This document shows positions 1-12,370 of a DNA stretch of 64,000 nucleotides, one piece after another. The notes under the pieces are model-generated. The model did not search any database, was not told where the DNA came from, and worked only from the letters and a program-made list of their open reading frames with translations. Position numbers and translations under genes: made by a program. Origin of the DNA: Melieria omissa. Taxonomy: Eukaryota; Arthropoda; Insecta; Diptera; Ulidiidae. Where the stretch lies: assembly GCA_963971225.1 (NCBI GenBank), contig OZ020269.1, forward strand, positions 90,044,783-90,108,782. The letters are read 5' to 3'. Position 1 is the first letter of the stretch; each line of letters opens with the position of its first letter.

Positions 1-26
1 TTTAGTTGTGACTTTTTTGATGATAT

Positions 27-453
27 TGTAACGATGAGCCAGTCTGTCGCGGTGCAAAGCAACCCTGCCGCTACGTGCCGTGCCATAACCCAATCTGGCA
101 ACGACGGCCGCGATAGTAACTTTTAGCCCAACCTGGCAACGATGGTCGCGGTCATCAGGGAAACTTCTAGTCCAATCTGGCAACGTGCGAGAACGATCTG
201 CGCGACGGCCGGACAGAGTATAAAAGGTGGCCAGATGCGGTACAGCGAGCCAGTCTGGTTTTGACAAGTGAAGTTGCCACACGGAATAATCAAGCAAATA
301 CTTAAGTGTACGAACAGTAAAGTGTAAACTGTGAATAATAAAGTGACTGTTGGTGTATTTTATTGTCTGCGTTTAAGAAACTGACTGTGTTTTATTTTCA
401 AATCACACAATCCAGAGATACGTGACAGCCCACTAGGCTTAATATTCGTAACA
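27..453 (+). mobile_element. Solo LTR of a retrotransposon
   Basis: The block starts TGTAACG and ends CGTAACA and is flanked on both sides by ATAT (23-26 and 454-457), a 4-base target duplication typical of Gypsy-type LTR elements. It contains a TATA box (TATAAAAG, 219-226), an initiator-like CAGTCTGG about 30 bases downstream (251-258) and a polyadenylation signal AATAAA (337-342), the expected U3-R-U5 order. The U3 part has repeated units containing CTGGCAACG. No internal coding region follows, so it is a solo LTR. The exact family is not recognised. Confidence 0.72.
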
Positions 454-1983
454 ATATTTTAATTCAATAATTTCCGAATTATTTCAAGTTATGTCACTTT
501 TGCTGAATTGAATAATTATAAATGACAATTAAAAAGTTGAAAGAAAAATTTTGAAAATTCAAAATTAATTTTTTTATTTGGAAATAAATATAAAATATGT
601 ACTAAAATTGTCACAACTTCACATACAATTAACTTCAACAAACATTTATTTCATCAAAAGTGTCACAATTTGAATTGGGACTCTTTTGCATTGAGCTGCA
701 GCGATCAGATATCATCAGACTTATCGACATGAAGAGAACCCTAACTGGCAACAGTTAACCACAACAAAATATACTAAGCTTATGCTTATTGGTAGATAGA
801 TGCATAGTGCACAGTATTAAAACATAAACACGAAAATTAAAAATGTTGAGTTGTGTCACTTTTGAAGTGGGAGTGAGATATATTTGTTTTCGAAAAATAT
901 AAATGTAGACAAATTACACTGTACAACATAAAAACAAAAAAAATAACAAGATTCTGACAACGGATTCTGGTAGAGGGGGCCAAAAAAATCATATGTGTGT
1001 CGGCGTTTTGAAAGTTTACGTCTGAATGTTTTTTAGGGCGAGTCAAAATTTTCCCCTCTTTTTGCACATTCTTATAGTGAATCGGCATACGAAAACCATG
1101 TACGCTTACATTTGAGGTACCTGATGTGTTCAGTAATTTGATGTAAAATACTAAAACCACATTTTTGTGGAACATTTTAACCCTCTATCTCCCATGTTTA
1201 TGGGTCAATTGGACCCTTTTTTCTAAAATGCCAAAAATGTCCCGTAAAACAGGGCTTTTTAAGGACAAAATGTGCCACAAAAATATTCACCATCAAATTC
1301 TACTATAGGTCTCTGAATACACTAAAGCTCAGAAATGAACTTGTATGCCAGAATTAAGCCCAAACTGAAAATGAATTAGTGTTTATTTCGTACTTATTTA
1401 AAATTGGTACTAAAAAAACAGATATAAAAACGCTGCCATCGTCAAAGGAATTCCGTTCTAAATATTGGAAATTTTCTATATAATCCATAACCTCTTCTCA
1501 AAATATACTTTACTACAAAGAACTCCTCGAGGATTAATTGGGAAAATTCTGAGATAACAAAGGAAGCCTTCAATATGTTTACCTTCGTTGCGAATGGTTC
1601 AAAGATGAACGACAGAGTAGGTAGCAGTTTAAGCTGCAGGAATCCAAACGTTTGACTGTCTTTTAGACTACCAGACCACTGCAGTGGCTTTCAAGATGAA
1701 CTTACATTCAAAGTAAATGCAATACAAACTCTTATTAGTGCTAATGCCTTTCGAAAACAGCTCTCCACATCCGCAAGTCTCTAGGTAAGGTTAGGTTATG
1801 GTGGATGAGGCCCATTGTGATATCACATATCACATATCTATTTCACCCGTTCTATGAAATGTGTATGGTTTTTCCACTGTTTTTTTCAACATGTATTACA
1901 GCACACATTTTAAGCGGTTAGGGAGAGAGGGGAGGGTACCTACAGTTTAGCGCCGAATCCGAACTACGATCGGCAGTTTTACT
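454..1983. other. AT-rich intergenic stretch
   Basis: No convincing gene is seen. A TTAACCC motif followed by a short inverted repeat near 1177-1220 resembles one end of the TTAA-flanked MITEs found further right, but no matching right end was found. A GGTTAGGTTA-type motif lies near 1790. Confidence 0.5.
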
Positions 1984-2055
1984 AGCCCGAGCTAGGACTC
2001 GAACCTAGGGCCTCTGTATGAGAAGTCAGCGCGCTACCCACTGGACTATCGAGGC
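1984..2055 (-). tRNA. tRNA-Glu-like pseudogene or SINE head
   Basis: On the minus strand the 72 bases have an A box (TAGTCCAGTGGGTAG), a B box (GGTTCGAGTCC) and a perfect 5-bp T-stem (CTAGG/CCTAG). The acceptor stem has mismatches and the anticodon stem pairs poorly, so a functional tRNA is unlikely. The T-arm half most resembles tRNA-Glu. It is either a decayed tRNA gene or the 5' head of a tRNA-derived SINE. Confidence 0.45.
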
Positions 2056-2219
2056 CGGACACCGTAAATTTCTTAATTGGTGTCTGCTGGGCTGTCTGGT
2101 CACAAAGACCTAGAGGGCAAACTGTATAGCCGACGAGCTGGCAACAGCTGGCACTACAACAGCTCCACACGTAGATTACATCTTCAAACTGTTTACCTAA
2201 CCAAAGCTCAATTAGCTCA

Positions 2220-2485
2220 AACTAGATGGCTCAATGAACAAACATGCACGACGACAAGATGGATCGGGCCTACGACCAATCAGAGCCTACGACCAATCAG
2301 AGCAGTTCATTGGATCTGATTCTACTAAGCAAACTCTCCATAGGGATTGTGGTGGAATCATCATTGGCCTTATGGGTCTGCACGCTAACAGATTTCTGCG
2401 GAAGTTGCAGCGATGTAGACTGCAAGGAAACTGTTGAGGAACTACCTCTGCACATTTCCAGCACTTGCCAGAACTCACCCTAGAG
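2220..2485 (+). mobile_element. LINE ORF2 C-terminal relic
   Basis: Broken frames read like the region after RNase H in I-type non-LTR retrotransposons: LHRDCGGIIIGLMGLHANRF, then in a shifted frame a Cys-rich piece (CGSCSDVDCKETVEEL) like the terminal zinc knuckle. Frameshifts show it is dead. The 18-base stretch CCTACGACCAATCAGAGC is repeated in tandem at about 2269-2304. Confidence 0.5.
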
Positions 2486-2645
2486 GTGGCCATTTAATCT
2501 ACCCATATGTGTACTTGTGTCCACTGGGACGGATTTAGGATCTAGTAAGACTATTCTGCAAAAAGGTTTTGTCATTAAGCGTGTCGAAGCTTTATAATTT
2601 TAAAATTACAAAAAAAAAATTTTAATAAATTTCATAATTTGTTTT

Positions 2646-2724
2646 GCCAGCGGAGCTGAAATTTGAACTCCATACCCCCGAACTGGCATTTGAAAGCATG
2701 AATCACTAACTACTGACCAATGAT
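2646..2724 (-). repeat. Possible tRNA-derived SINE head
   Basis: Read on the minus strand, an A-box-like stretch (TGGTCAGTAGTTAG) is followed by a B-box-like GAGTTCAAATTTC at plausible spacing. The arms are degenerate. This is weak evidence for a decayed tRNA-like or SINE sequence. Confidence 0.25.
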
Positions 2725-2799
2725 TCGTCGCGGACTATTGAACTCCAAATTTAATTATTGACATACATACATATGTATATCATGCAACAATATACAAAA

Positions 2800-3835
2800 T
2801 TGTGCTTCTTCTTCCACAATTTTTATGTTTTTTTTGGTCCACATTTTTTGCTCCGCCTTTCACTCACAGACTGGGTGAAAATGCAGCAACATTAATGCTC
2901 AGCAAATCACACACACACACACACATAACATTTTTACCCACCCACTCACACACACACACACATATACTTAACACACATACACTTTGACACGGCTGCGGCG
3001 AAACGTGCAGCATGTGTCGCTGACAGGCGAACAGCAGCCAGCAACGCAGATTTCCTTCAATTGCTGCTGTTGTTGTGTTGCTGCTGGCAGCATTTGTTGT
3101 GTTGTGATGCCTGGCTGCTGCCATTGTTCTTGTTTGTAATCTTGCTGTTCTTGTTGTTGTTGTAGCCTTTGTCGTTGTCGCTGTTGCTGTCGCTGTCGGT
3201 GCTGTTGCTGTCATTCTTGTGCTTGAGTAATTAAATAATTTAATTCCATTTCATTGAAAATGCGAAAATGCTGAAAATGCGTTGATGCTGCCGTTGCTAT
3301 TGTTTTCTTGTTGTTGTTGTTGTTATGTTTTTGCGTTGTGCGTTGGCTACTGTCACCAACAGCGACAGCTGGCTGCGCTGCTGTTGCCACAGCTTCCACT
3401 GTCTCAGCTATCATTCGCCAATATTGCTGATAAAATGCCATTTACGGCTGTTGTTGTTGTGTATGTTGCTTGCAACAATTGTCGATGCCATCAGCGCATT
3501 GGGCCGGCAAGTGACGATGATGCAGCAGCAACAGCCAACAACAACAAAAAACTCGTGCAATTCTTATGGCAACAGCAGCAGCAGTGTTGCTGGCTGTCAA
3601 AAAGCAAACGCCAACAGTTGTTGCATTTCAGTGTTAACGTTGTTGTTGCTGTTGTTGTTATTGCCCGTGGTGACGCTTTTGACAACAACAGTAAATTCAA
3701 TTAAAAAATTCATACTGCCTGTTGTTATGGTTGTTGTTGTTACTATTGCTGTTGACAGCCAACGTTTTCGTTGGGTTGTTGTCATTGTTGTTGTTGTTGG
3801 TAATTTGCTTTCAGTTACATTAAAATTATGTAAGC
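2800..3835. repeat. CA and GTT/GCT-rich simple-sequence region
   Basis: Two (CA)n tracts (about 2908-2926 and 2945-2965) are followed by about 750 bases dense in interrupted GTT, GCT and CAA/CAG triplets. Open frames across it are homopolymer-like (Leu/Val/Cys on plus, Thr/Ala/Asn on minus) with no domain, so they are treated as composition artefacts. Such triplet-rich DNA is common around fly neural and regulatory loci, but no exon can be defined. Confidence 0.6.
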
Positions 3836-4880
3836 ACACTTAATGCATTGCGCCGATTAATTGCAGTTCGACTGATGATCCATGAAAATCTTCCAGAATG
3901 GCAAAGTGTATAAAGTGATGAAGTGAATGAAGTGAAGTGTGAAGGTGAAGAAGCGTAAGTTGTGCCAATCAAAAAGGTTGGTGGAAAGGTTGGTGGGTTG
4001 GTTACAAAAAGGTTGGTGGAATTTTTACTTGAGTTACATTCGATCTTCTGTGAAAAAAACTGCAAGGAAAACACAAATTCAACTCAATATTTATGGACCG
4101 AAAGAATGGAGTTCACATTTTTAAGTACTTTGTCTTCTTGAAGTATGGAACTTAAAAATTAAAGATCAATAAGAGAGTTGTAAATTGTAGAGTTATGTTC
4201 AATTAAGTTAGGTTAAGACTTGCTTGTGTGCGAAAGAGTTGCAGTCATTGAGAGAACAAAGAGAGAGTTTACTGCTAAACATTCTATGGCGACAATTCCC
4301 AACACCCGACCTTTCGAGACCTCGAGAAAGTTACAGTATTTGTGAACTTCTGTAAATGCCTGAATTCTGGGCTCAAAGTTTGCTTCAGTTTCGGAAAATT
4401 AGATCCCATGAATGTTAAAAAAAACCCCAATATGACTTTCAAGATTTTGTACTTCAAAGTTCAATGTAAATGAATGTTAGTTATGCCAATTTTCTTTGCG
4501 TGAGCTACTACTCTGAAGTAAGAAATATTAGCAGGAAATCACACCTCAAATTCCTTATTACATTTTAAAATTGTTTGTCCTAATCATTTGGATTATGTTG
4601 TAGTGACAGGTTTCTCATGAAAACTCACATAAGCATCTAAGGGACGATTTAGTGTGTTACCACATTAGGATGGGACAGCTCATTTATGGCACTGGGAACC
4701 ATGAGGGTTCAAATATAGACTTTGCTATTTCTGATAGGCTTAGATAAGTTAACTCAGTAACATAAATAATGAGCCTGGAAGTCTACTCTACTTAAAAACA
4801 AAATAACTATGTATACGCTCAAAAACTTTTTCTATAATACTTTTGTCCAGAAGAATGGGAGGCATCAAGTCACGTGTGCT
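3836..4880. other. Intergenic, nothing recognised
   Basis: AT-rich single-copy sequence with no coding or repeat signature I can support. Confidence 0.4.
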
Positions 4881-4889
4881 GGGAAGGTA

Positions 4890-5255
4890 AATATCCGATA
4901 GATCAGTACATAATATCATGGTACACGGATGGCTCCTTAACAGAGAAAGTTACCGGAAGTGGTGTATATGGGCCGAGGTTCAGATACTTGGAACCTACAG
5001 GTAAGCACACTGCTATTTTCCAGGCGGAAATTCAGAGGTGTGCTTACTTTAATTTAGCGATGACATACCAGAACCGGAGGATAGCGAATCTTTCTGATAG
5101 CCAAGTGGCAATCAAGGCATTAAGATTATACCAGGTATCCTTGAAACTGGTATCGGAATGACTTGAGAGACTAAACGAACTTGGCCCATACAATCAGGTA
5201 TGGGTCCTCTGAGTTCCGGGTCACGCTGGAATTGAAGGAAATGAACAGGACCTTC
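4890..5255 (+). mobile_element. I-type LINE RNase H relic
   Basis: A frame starting upstream of 4900 reads WYTDGSLTEKVTGSGVYGP, then QAEIQRCAYF, then LSDSQVAIKAL, the three acidic motifs of an RNase H domain in I/Jockey-like LINEs. After a stop at 5161 another frame continues with VPGHAGIEGNEQ, the fourth RNase H motif. The rest of the element is missing and the frame is broken, so this is a fossil. Confidence 0.7.
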
Positions 5256-5329
5256 GTTGGCCCAGGACCCTTCTATGGTTTGGGAAAGAGAGCTTTATCG
5301 AGATAATCAGCAGGAATCAATACTGAGAA

Positions 5330-6210
5330 AACCAGTTTGTCCCACCAAGTTGGGCGCCCTCAACTTGGTACTTCCACCGGAGACACCGCCTTCCTCTTCA
5401 TATTCCATCTCCAACTATCGCATCGAACACCATTTTCGCCGGAGCTTCATTGTCCATATGGGAGATATGCCAAAGCTAACGTAGCCGCTGGATGTTAATT
5501 CGCTGTGCTACGTCCATGTTTTTATACAGCTCGTTGTGGGTTCGTATATGATAGTCGTCGCCAATAGGAGGAGGGCCAACGATTTTGCAAAGTACCTTCC
5601 TCTCGAACACCGCAGGGGCCACTTTGTGATTACGAATCAGTGTCCCTGCCCCAGCACACGGGCAGAATAAGCGTCCTATTGAGTGCAAGTTTTGTCGGTG
5701 GAGAGAAATTGTTGCTACTCAGTTGCCTACCGAGACCTTAGTAGCACCTATTTTCACGAGTAATCCTTCGCTTTATCTCCGGGCCGACATCATTGTTGCT
5801 GTTTATGGCGGTGCCAAGGAAGCCAAGTTCCTTGACAACTTCAAAAGTATACCTGGCACATTTTATGTACTGAGGTTCCTTATTGCATTCGATAGGGAAC
5901 CTCAGTCCATGGTGACATTGAAGAGGTCGCATAACAACGGATCGCTCTGTCTGAAGCCTCGAACGGTATCGAATGGCTTGGAGAGGTCACTTCCCAACTT
6001 GCCGGAGCTAGGTGGGAAGTGCAAGTGGGCAGGTATGGTGTTTAACATATGGGAGCTAGGGGCACATAACTTCTTTTTCCTTCTCAGAAAAAATCCCTGG
6101 GCACATTTTATGTACTGAGGTTCCTTATTGCATTTGATAAGGGACCTCAGTCCATGGTGAAGTTGAAGAGGTCGCATGACGACGGATCGCCCTGTGTGAA
6201 GCCTTTTTTG
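5330..6210 (-). mobile_element. RTE-like LINE relic with internal duplication
   Basis: Minus-strand frames match the 3' end of the RTE-like LINE at 50480-53248: RTHNELYKNMDVAQRINIQR (5476-5688), FEVVKELGFLGTAINSNNDV and a C-terminal piece of the reverse transcriptase (5738-5932). A segment containing the GAGGTTCC...GGAACCTC inverted repeat occurs twice (about 5852-5948 and 6091-6200), showing a local duplication after insertion. All frames are broken. Confidence 0.75.
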
Positions 6211-6347
6211 TTTGAAGTATCGTATAAAGAATCGTATAAGTCCATTGAATCTTCGGGTAAAATAGCCTTTCTAGAACCATTTAGATGGATTTGTGGAATA
6301 AGCTGCCTACAGTCGGATGTGGCATGAAGACACACATAAGAAAGTAA

Positions 6348-6477
6348 CAGAGGCGGATTCAGAAAAATATTTCGGGGGTTTCAAAATGTAATTCTTTAAT
6401 ATTTATAAAATGTCTTTTTGCAATCCTAATATTTCGGGGGTTCAACCCCCAACCCCTCCCCCCTGAGTCCGCCACTG
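6348..6477. mobile_element. hAT-like MITE, 130 bp
   Basis: The ends are inverted repeats (CAGAGGCGGATTCAG and CTGAGTCCGCCACTG). The flanks GAAAGTAA (6340-6347) and GAATGTAA (6478-6485) are an 8-base target duplication with one mismatch, as expected for hAT. The inside has C/G runs but no coding capacity. Confidence 0.72.
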
Positions 6478-6805
6478 GAATGTAAGCATCAATACTAAAG
6501 ATTTTCATCAAAGTTTTCTTCATAAGAGAGTAGAGTTTTACTTTGTTTAAAATAATTTTACCAACTTAAATCAAAGGCTTGAAGGGTCTCAGTTTTTTTT
6601 TAGAAAAGAGCATTAAAAGCTACTGAAACTGACACATTTTAAAATTGAGAAATTCTGAAAAATTTTCCCAAAATATTTTCTGTATTCTCTTTTCTCACAC
6701 TTGCAGATAATATAAGAAAATTGATATCCATTTAATTTTAGAAAACAAAATCCTCAACTTGTGTAAACTGACAACACAATCATGAAATTAATATTTTTTT
6801 AAATT
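6478..6805. other. Intergenic, nothing recognised
   Basis: AT-rich with no gene or repeat I can support. Confidence 0.4.
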
Positions 6806-7645
6806 GCTTAAAAATCACGCAAAGTCTTTTCCCTGAGGCGCATAGCGTCAACTCGTAACGGAAATGCAGCAATACGAAAATGGAAGGTAAAGCAAAAATA
6901 ATACGTTAACTGAGCAACTCTGCATGTGACAGCACCGGCAGGCAGTAAACAATTGCACGGCGCCTTAAAGGCGAACAAACGACTGGTTAGCGCCACAAAG
7001 CAGCAACAGAAAACACAACAGCAACTGCACAGGACCTTACAACAAAACAACAAACAAAAACAACAACAACAATAATAATAATAATAATAACAACAAAAAT
7101 CAGAAACAACAAGTGCGCACACAACGTGGGAATCGTACTTTAAGGATAAGAGAAAGTAAGAGGGAGAGAAGCAGTATGCGAAGTTACATCGACGCCACCC
7201 AAACGAACTGAACACCAACCGACAACCGAAAGACTCATAGTTTGGAAAATGGAGTGAAATAAATGCACATGGCATGGACAACACTGGCGAGCAGCCGGCG
7301 AAGGAGGAGCAGCACGGAGCAAGGATCAGAGCACTGCACATTATACACAAACAGAATGCGGCAGCAGCCACAACAGTCGGAGCCATGGAGCATAGTGGAA
7401 TTTTTGTTATTAAAGATTTTGAATACGTAATTATGAAACTGTCAGTTGCAAAAGTTTTTCGGCAAAAGACTCTACCACTCGGCACAATCATTATTAACAA
7501 GTTTTTATTGTTGTTGTAGCGGTTGTTGTTGGCTACTGCTGTTGTGAGCACTGCAAAAGAAACGTTAACTAAACTCGTAGTTGCTGCGGTAGCAGTTCCG
7601 CAAGTGTCGAATAAATACAGGTTGCGTACAATATCGGCCAAGCGT
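6806..7645. repeat. CAA/ATA triplet-rich region
   Basis: Interrupted CAA, CAG and ATA triplets, densest at 7010-7110. A 277-codon minus-strand frame crosses it, but its protein is dominated by Cys/Tyr/Phe runs from the repeats and shows no domain, so I do not call a gene. Confidence 0.5.
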
Positions 7646-8129
7646 CGGCTGTGGCAAAGTTTTCACAAACTATTAGCAGCTCATCATTAGGTTAATTTTT
7701 AGCAGCTTAACAAAAATATTTGCAGTTGGTCAAAAGACCTTAGCTAACTTGGCTTATTAGCAAAGAAAAAAATATTAATAGAAAACCGAAAGATACGTCT
7801 AATGTGAGGACTTCGGCGGCGAAAAGGCGAGAGTAAGACAGAGGTAGTAAGTCAGTCAGAAACTACTATTCTATATGGCACGATATCTAGTTATTTTCAA
7901 GATCTGACTTGTATTGATTTGTATAATACTCGCCCTTAGCAAGAAGTATTAGTCTCCAAACATTTAGAGCCTCATTAAGAATTCAAAATACATCAACATC
8001 AAAGACAAATCATCAAACCATCTTAAAAGGAGGAGCTTTAATATGCTTCGAGATGCACAAAGATTACAGTATGGGAAATACTGAATCATCAAGAATCTGA
8101 TGCAATCCTAATACGTCCCTGAGAATTGC
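7646..8129. other. Intergenic, nothing recognised
   Basis: AT-rich sequence with no recognised feature. Confidence 0.4.
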
Positions 8130-8290
8130 TGAATCAGTAGCTTTTCGTGTTCTGGGCATGCTTGTCCATAAAGATGAATTCGATGGAACAGTCATTATTT
8201 CTGCGTATCGAAAAACGACACCAAGTGCCTCGGCATTCTGCAGCGGTGCAAAATAGCGAAGAGGGTCGATTTTAATCCTCGCAAAACCCA
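8130..8290 (+). mobile_element. LINE reverse-transcriptase thumb relic
   Basis: The stretch around GGCATGCTTGTCCATAAAG to CAGCGGTGCAAAATAG parallels the better-preserved copy at 9155-9260 (LGMSIKNDLRWNDHIFG, AKCLGFLKRCKK), the region just after the reverse-transcriptase palm in Jockey/CR1-type LINEs. It is very decayed. Confidence 0.45.
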
Positions 8291-9010
8291 ATGTTGCCTG
8301 TTATCCCACAAACGAGTCTCCCCACATCCCAACACAACACATCCGCTTACAGGCTCAGCTCGCTGAGAGTCTGCTGCGCCTTTAGATCTGTCTCGGGCAA
8401 AGCAGCAAACGTGATTGCCAGCACTTGGCTAATCGATATACTGGCCAGAGAGGTTGCAATAATCTGGCGAGAGTGCAGAGACACTTCGATCCTAAACAAA
8501 GAAGCGTGGTGCAACAGAAAAAACGGCGAGGTCAATTACTTCTTGACTCAAATGCTCTCAGGACATGGATGCTTCCAGGAGTATCTGCACAAATGTCAGC
8601 ACGCAGACGACCTGTTCTGCCCTGCATGCGCCGGGAAAGCAGAAAACGCAGAGCACGTGTTGCTGGAACGCAGCCGCTTTGTCGACGAGAGACAGTCCTT
8701 AGAATCCCTTCTCAATGAGCCGATCTTTCCTTCAGCAGTTACACACTGCATGCTGAGCTCGCCCGATGCATGGGAGGCCTGCAGCCGAATCATAACACTT
8801 ATGATGTTTCGAGTGAGAAGTGAACGCCCGGCATCAAACGACGACAGCACTGCTTCAACACCCGAATGCGGCAACGATAGCTGCGCCGTGCACATCGCAA
8901 AATTAGCGCGGTTATTCTGCACCGCCATGGCAACACTTGCCATAACACGGACGAAAGACTGACAAACGAACGATAGAGCGACAACGCTCACGACGGTCTC
9001 CTGACGTAAT
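8291..9010 (+). mobile_element. R1-type LINE C-terminal fragment
   Basis: An open frame (8291-8962, 223 codons) encodes the end of ORF2 of an R1/LOA-type non-LTR retrotransposon: YRLSSLRVCCAFRSVSG, then NRKNGEVNYFLTQMLSGHG, YLHKCQHAD, then the terminal zinc motif CPAC...EHVLLERSRF. In the zinc motif the last expected cysteine is replaced (ERSRF). The reverse-transcriptase core and 5' end are missing, so it is a truncated copy, although this piece is still open. Confidence 0.72.
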
Positions 9011-9139
9011 ACCTCACGGTGGTCCCAGGAGGGCAAACCGTCTGGACAAGAGGACGGTTTAGCGGTCCCGCAAGTCCCGCACTACCTGAGGCTTTCCATG
9101 CTTCCCTCCCTGGTTACGGGTGGTGTAGGTATTACGAAA

Positions 9140-9862
9140 TCGGCAGCTCTTGGTGTTTGGGCATGTCCATTAAGAACGATCTTCGTTGGAACGATCATAT
9201 TTTTGGCGTGTCGAGAAAAGCAGCTAAGTGCCTCGGCTTCCTAAAACGGTGCAAAAAATAGTCTGATATATAGTAAAAATACTCCGTCTGAACTCCGCAT
9301 TATTTACACCACTCATATCCCACCTAAAATGGAGTTTAACTCGCACCTATGGGCAGGGGCTCCGAAAACCCATTTGGAGCTCCTGGATCGGGTGTAAAAC
9401 AGTCCGATTAAACTTATAGGGGACAGTAGGGCATCCAGCTCTATTGACTCCTTGGAACATCGTCGAAACGTGGCACTTGTGATGTTTTATGTTACCGATA
9501 CTTTTTCGGTAGATGCTCAGTGGAGATGAGCAGCTTGATGCCATCACTCCGGGTATTCCCCCGGACGACCCGTTTGAACACTGGCGCTCATGCATTCCAC
9601 GTTGAAACGATATTCCAGCGCATTACGTACTAAAGAGAAAGTTCGTTTCTGGCCCGTACAGCGCGGTTGTGGAATGGGCTCCCTGCGGATATTTTCCGCA
9701 GCACTTATGATCTTAATGGATTCAAGGCAGAAGTCCATAACCACTTCACTCTTTATCCTATTTCCCAACCTTTATATCATTCCTGAACCAACGCAATGTC
9801 TCGCATTAATAGGGGTCATCCCCTGCGCGTTTGTTCGAGTTAAAAAAAATATATATCGTGAA
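9140..9862 (+). mobile_element. CR1/Jockey-like LINE 3' end
   Basis: Broken plus-strand frames read as the end of LINE ORF2: LGMSIKNDLRWNDHIFG, then LRIIYTTHIRPKMEYNSHLW, then WNGLPADIFP and PRINRG-type motifs. A second copy of this C-terminus lies on the minus strand at 16746-16945. The fragment ends in an A-rich tail (about 9841-9856). Several stops and frameshifts make it non-functional. Confidence 0.65.
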
Positions 9863-10289
9863 TACCTTCAATATTAGCTTTTTGTTCTTTACCAGAAACA
9901 TACTGTCACTTCAGACCTAATAACTCCGATTATATTTATTCAAATATCATGACATTTTATTACTAAATCACTGAAAGATCCTCCTTTCCAAGGCTTGTAA
10001 TTGTCCATAGATGATCTCACCTATTTTTAAGAAGCCCTGCTTTCTTAGAGCACAACATGTAGTTATCACCCATTGGATCGTCAGTCTGATCGAAAGTGTA
10101 ACAAACAAAAATGCTTAAGAGAAACCATAAAAAAGTAAACCAGAAGCTTACAGACACACAATGGATATTGTGAGCACTTTTTTATTGGAGATCTTATTCA
10201 AATGTGTATCCATTGGATCAACAGAAAAGTAATCAAAGAAGTAGTGAGCAGTGAGACCCATAATAGTTTATTTGTTGGTTTATCCATTA
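9863..10289. other. Intergenic, nothing recognised
   Basis: AT-rich, no feature supported. Confidence 0.4.
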
Positions 10290-10530
10290 AAACCAGTGAC
10301 CGGACTCTCACCAGGTGTCTCTGCTCGTCACACCAAGAAATGTTTGTGTGTTTTCAACTCACTCCTTCCACCTCTTCGTCGTCGAACTCCAACTACTTCT
10401 TCAAACACCTTTTTGGCCGGGAATTCATCATTCATACGCCAGAGGCCAGGCGCTACGTCCATGTCTTTAAATAGCTAATGCAGCTCGTTGTTCGTTCGTA
10501 TTCGATAGTCGTCAGCAAATAATTATCATA
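10290..10530 (-). mobile_element. RTE-like LINE 3' relic
   Basis: The plus-strand text CACCAAGAAATG...CTCCTTCCACCTC...CGTCGTCGAACTCC...GGCGCTACGTCCATGTC...GTTCGTATTCGATAGTCGTC matches the complement of the 3' part of the RTE-like element at 50580-50780, including the region encoding the NNELY..KDMDVAQ motif. It is a short decayed fragment. Confidence 0.65.
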
Positions 10531-12370
10531 CGATCTTTATAGTAATAATTCCTATTTATCATAGAATCCTATTTTCCTATACCTATTTTTGAGTTCCTTT
10601 TTCAACGTAAAAACGGTGAAGTCTAATTTGTAATTGTTTTATTTTGGGCACAATTTACTGAAACAAATATGGCTGCATTGGCCAGTTGAACTGATTAAAC
10701 GTTGCAATACATTGTCTCAACGAATCGTATGTGAAAACAATCAGTTGCTTAAGCACACAAAAGCGCATTCAAATTTTTGTAAAACATACTCGTACCAATC
10801 CTCTCAACCCTATTACAGCCAACCCGCCCCTCCCCCTTTTTGGTTATACTCAGCCGATACAAGCGATCTGAGTGCACCGCAACCTTCGTTTATTTACCTC
10901 GTTAACAACACTGTGCAGTGGTGTCGTTCCACGCCTCGTGTGTGTTTTTGTGTATCGGTGTGTTGGACATGTTGTGTTATTGTGTTGTCGTTGTTGTTGT
11001 TAATAATGTGGTTGTTCCATTGTTGTTCTTACTTCTGTGACATCTGTAATTGTCATTGCTGCTGGATGCATGTGTGCCGTTGCTTTTCGAGTAAAGTAAA
11101 TTTTATATCAAGCACTACAACAACAACCATTCAACAACAACAACTACCACACTAAGAAGAGCTGAAGGGCTCTGAGTGTTTGTGAATTTTCATTTTCCTG
11201 TCATTCAATGCAAAATGGAATTTCTGCAAGTGAACACACATGCGCCAACGTCAGCAGCACGAAACTAACACACACAGAGGCACGCACACACACACACACA
11301 CACACTAGAACAAGCACGCAAATTAATTTGCCAATGGCAGACAAATTCAAAATTGTGAAATTTTTTTTATATTATTGTCGACACTGTCCGGCAACATGGG
11401 TGAAATTTTACACGCACCAAACGATTGATTGTGGGAATTGGAAAGCAGCAACACTGGCCGCAGACGCAGGTGCACAAGGCCGGCACAAAGTGTTGATTAG
11501 ACGTGCGAGCAATTGATTGCCTTTTCGGTGCATTTGTTTGCGGCCGAAGGACGAGGGGCAGCTGCACAAACAAACACCAAAGCGAAGATGGATGTGTGAA
11601 TGGCGGACAACTGCAAAGGGTTAACGACTAAGATGGATGGACGCAGCGCAGGAAATGAAACTAAGAGGGTGAGTAGTGAAAGTAACGAGAGCACAGATGC
11701 GCAAACAAGTAAATAAGTACTAAAATAAATAAAAACCAATTAGAAAAGTCATTGGTTATTCACTGATGCACATTGTGGTCACAAGGACATTTAAATAAAA
11801 CTGCCGTGGGACCAACTGCCTTGATTTCAGCAGTTCAACTGTTGAAACGATGGTCAGCAAGTGGATAGATTGAGGTATCTGAAAAGATGAAAGAACACAG
11901 CTAATAGCATATTTTGTAGGATTAATCTGAAAAAGATTCTTAAGTTATACCAGAAAAGGCTGCGATGGCTGACTGCAATTATAAGAGGATAAGGGGCTTG
12001 GAGGCGTCATCTCACATACCGAAATCTTATTGAGAATGAAACTTGAAGGTTATAGTTCAATACTGCTGAGACAGTGGCAGAGTTGTAGTTTGTCTTTGTC
12101 CAGTCTTGGTGATCATGTCGGATAGTAATGGCATAAGTTGTGGAACTTCCAGCGCCTAAGTATCTACTTGAGTTTTTTGAGGATACATTCACCAAGTGTG
12201 AGGTTTAATGATAACGTCAAACCTCTGAATAATCCTCGTCCCTTTGAGAACGATAACTGGTGCGATTAAGAGACCTGTTTTGGCAAATTTCCAACCAGAG
12301 AGAGAGATGGGGGTTTTTTAGCCGACAGGAATCTGATTACACTAGCAATGCTAGTAGGTCCCTTGAAAGA
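10531..12370. other. Intergenic with simple repeats
   Basis: GT/TTG-rich tracts (about 10920-11050), CAA triplets (11115-11150) and a (CA)n tract at 11285-11306. No gene is recognised; open frames here follow the repeats. Confidence 0.45.

Noticed and set aside
1984..2055. Functional tRNA gene
   Set aside because: The A and B boxes and T-arm are good, but acceptor and anticodon stems do not pair properly.
3282..3843. Leu/Val-rich plus-strand ORFs in the triplet-repeat region
   Set aside because: They reflect GTT/GCT repeats, and both strands give equally long frames.
6808..7641. 277-codon minus-strand frame
   Set aside because: The protein is dominated by Cys/Tyr/Phe runs from CAA/ATA triplets, with no signal, domain or splice support.
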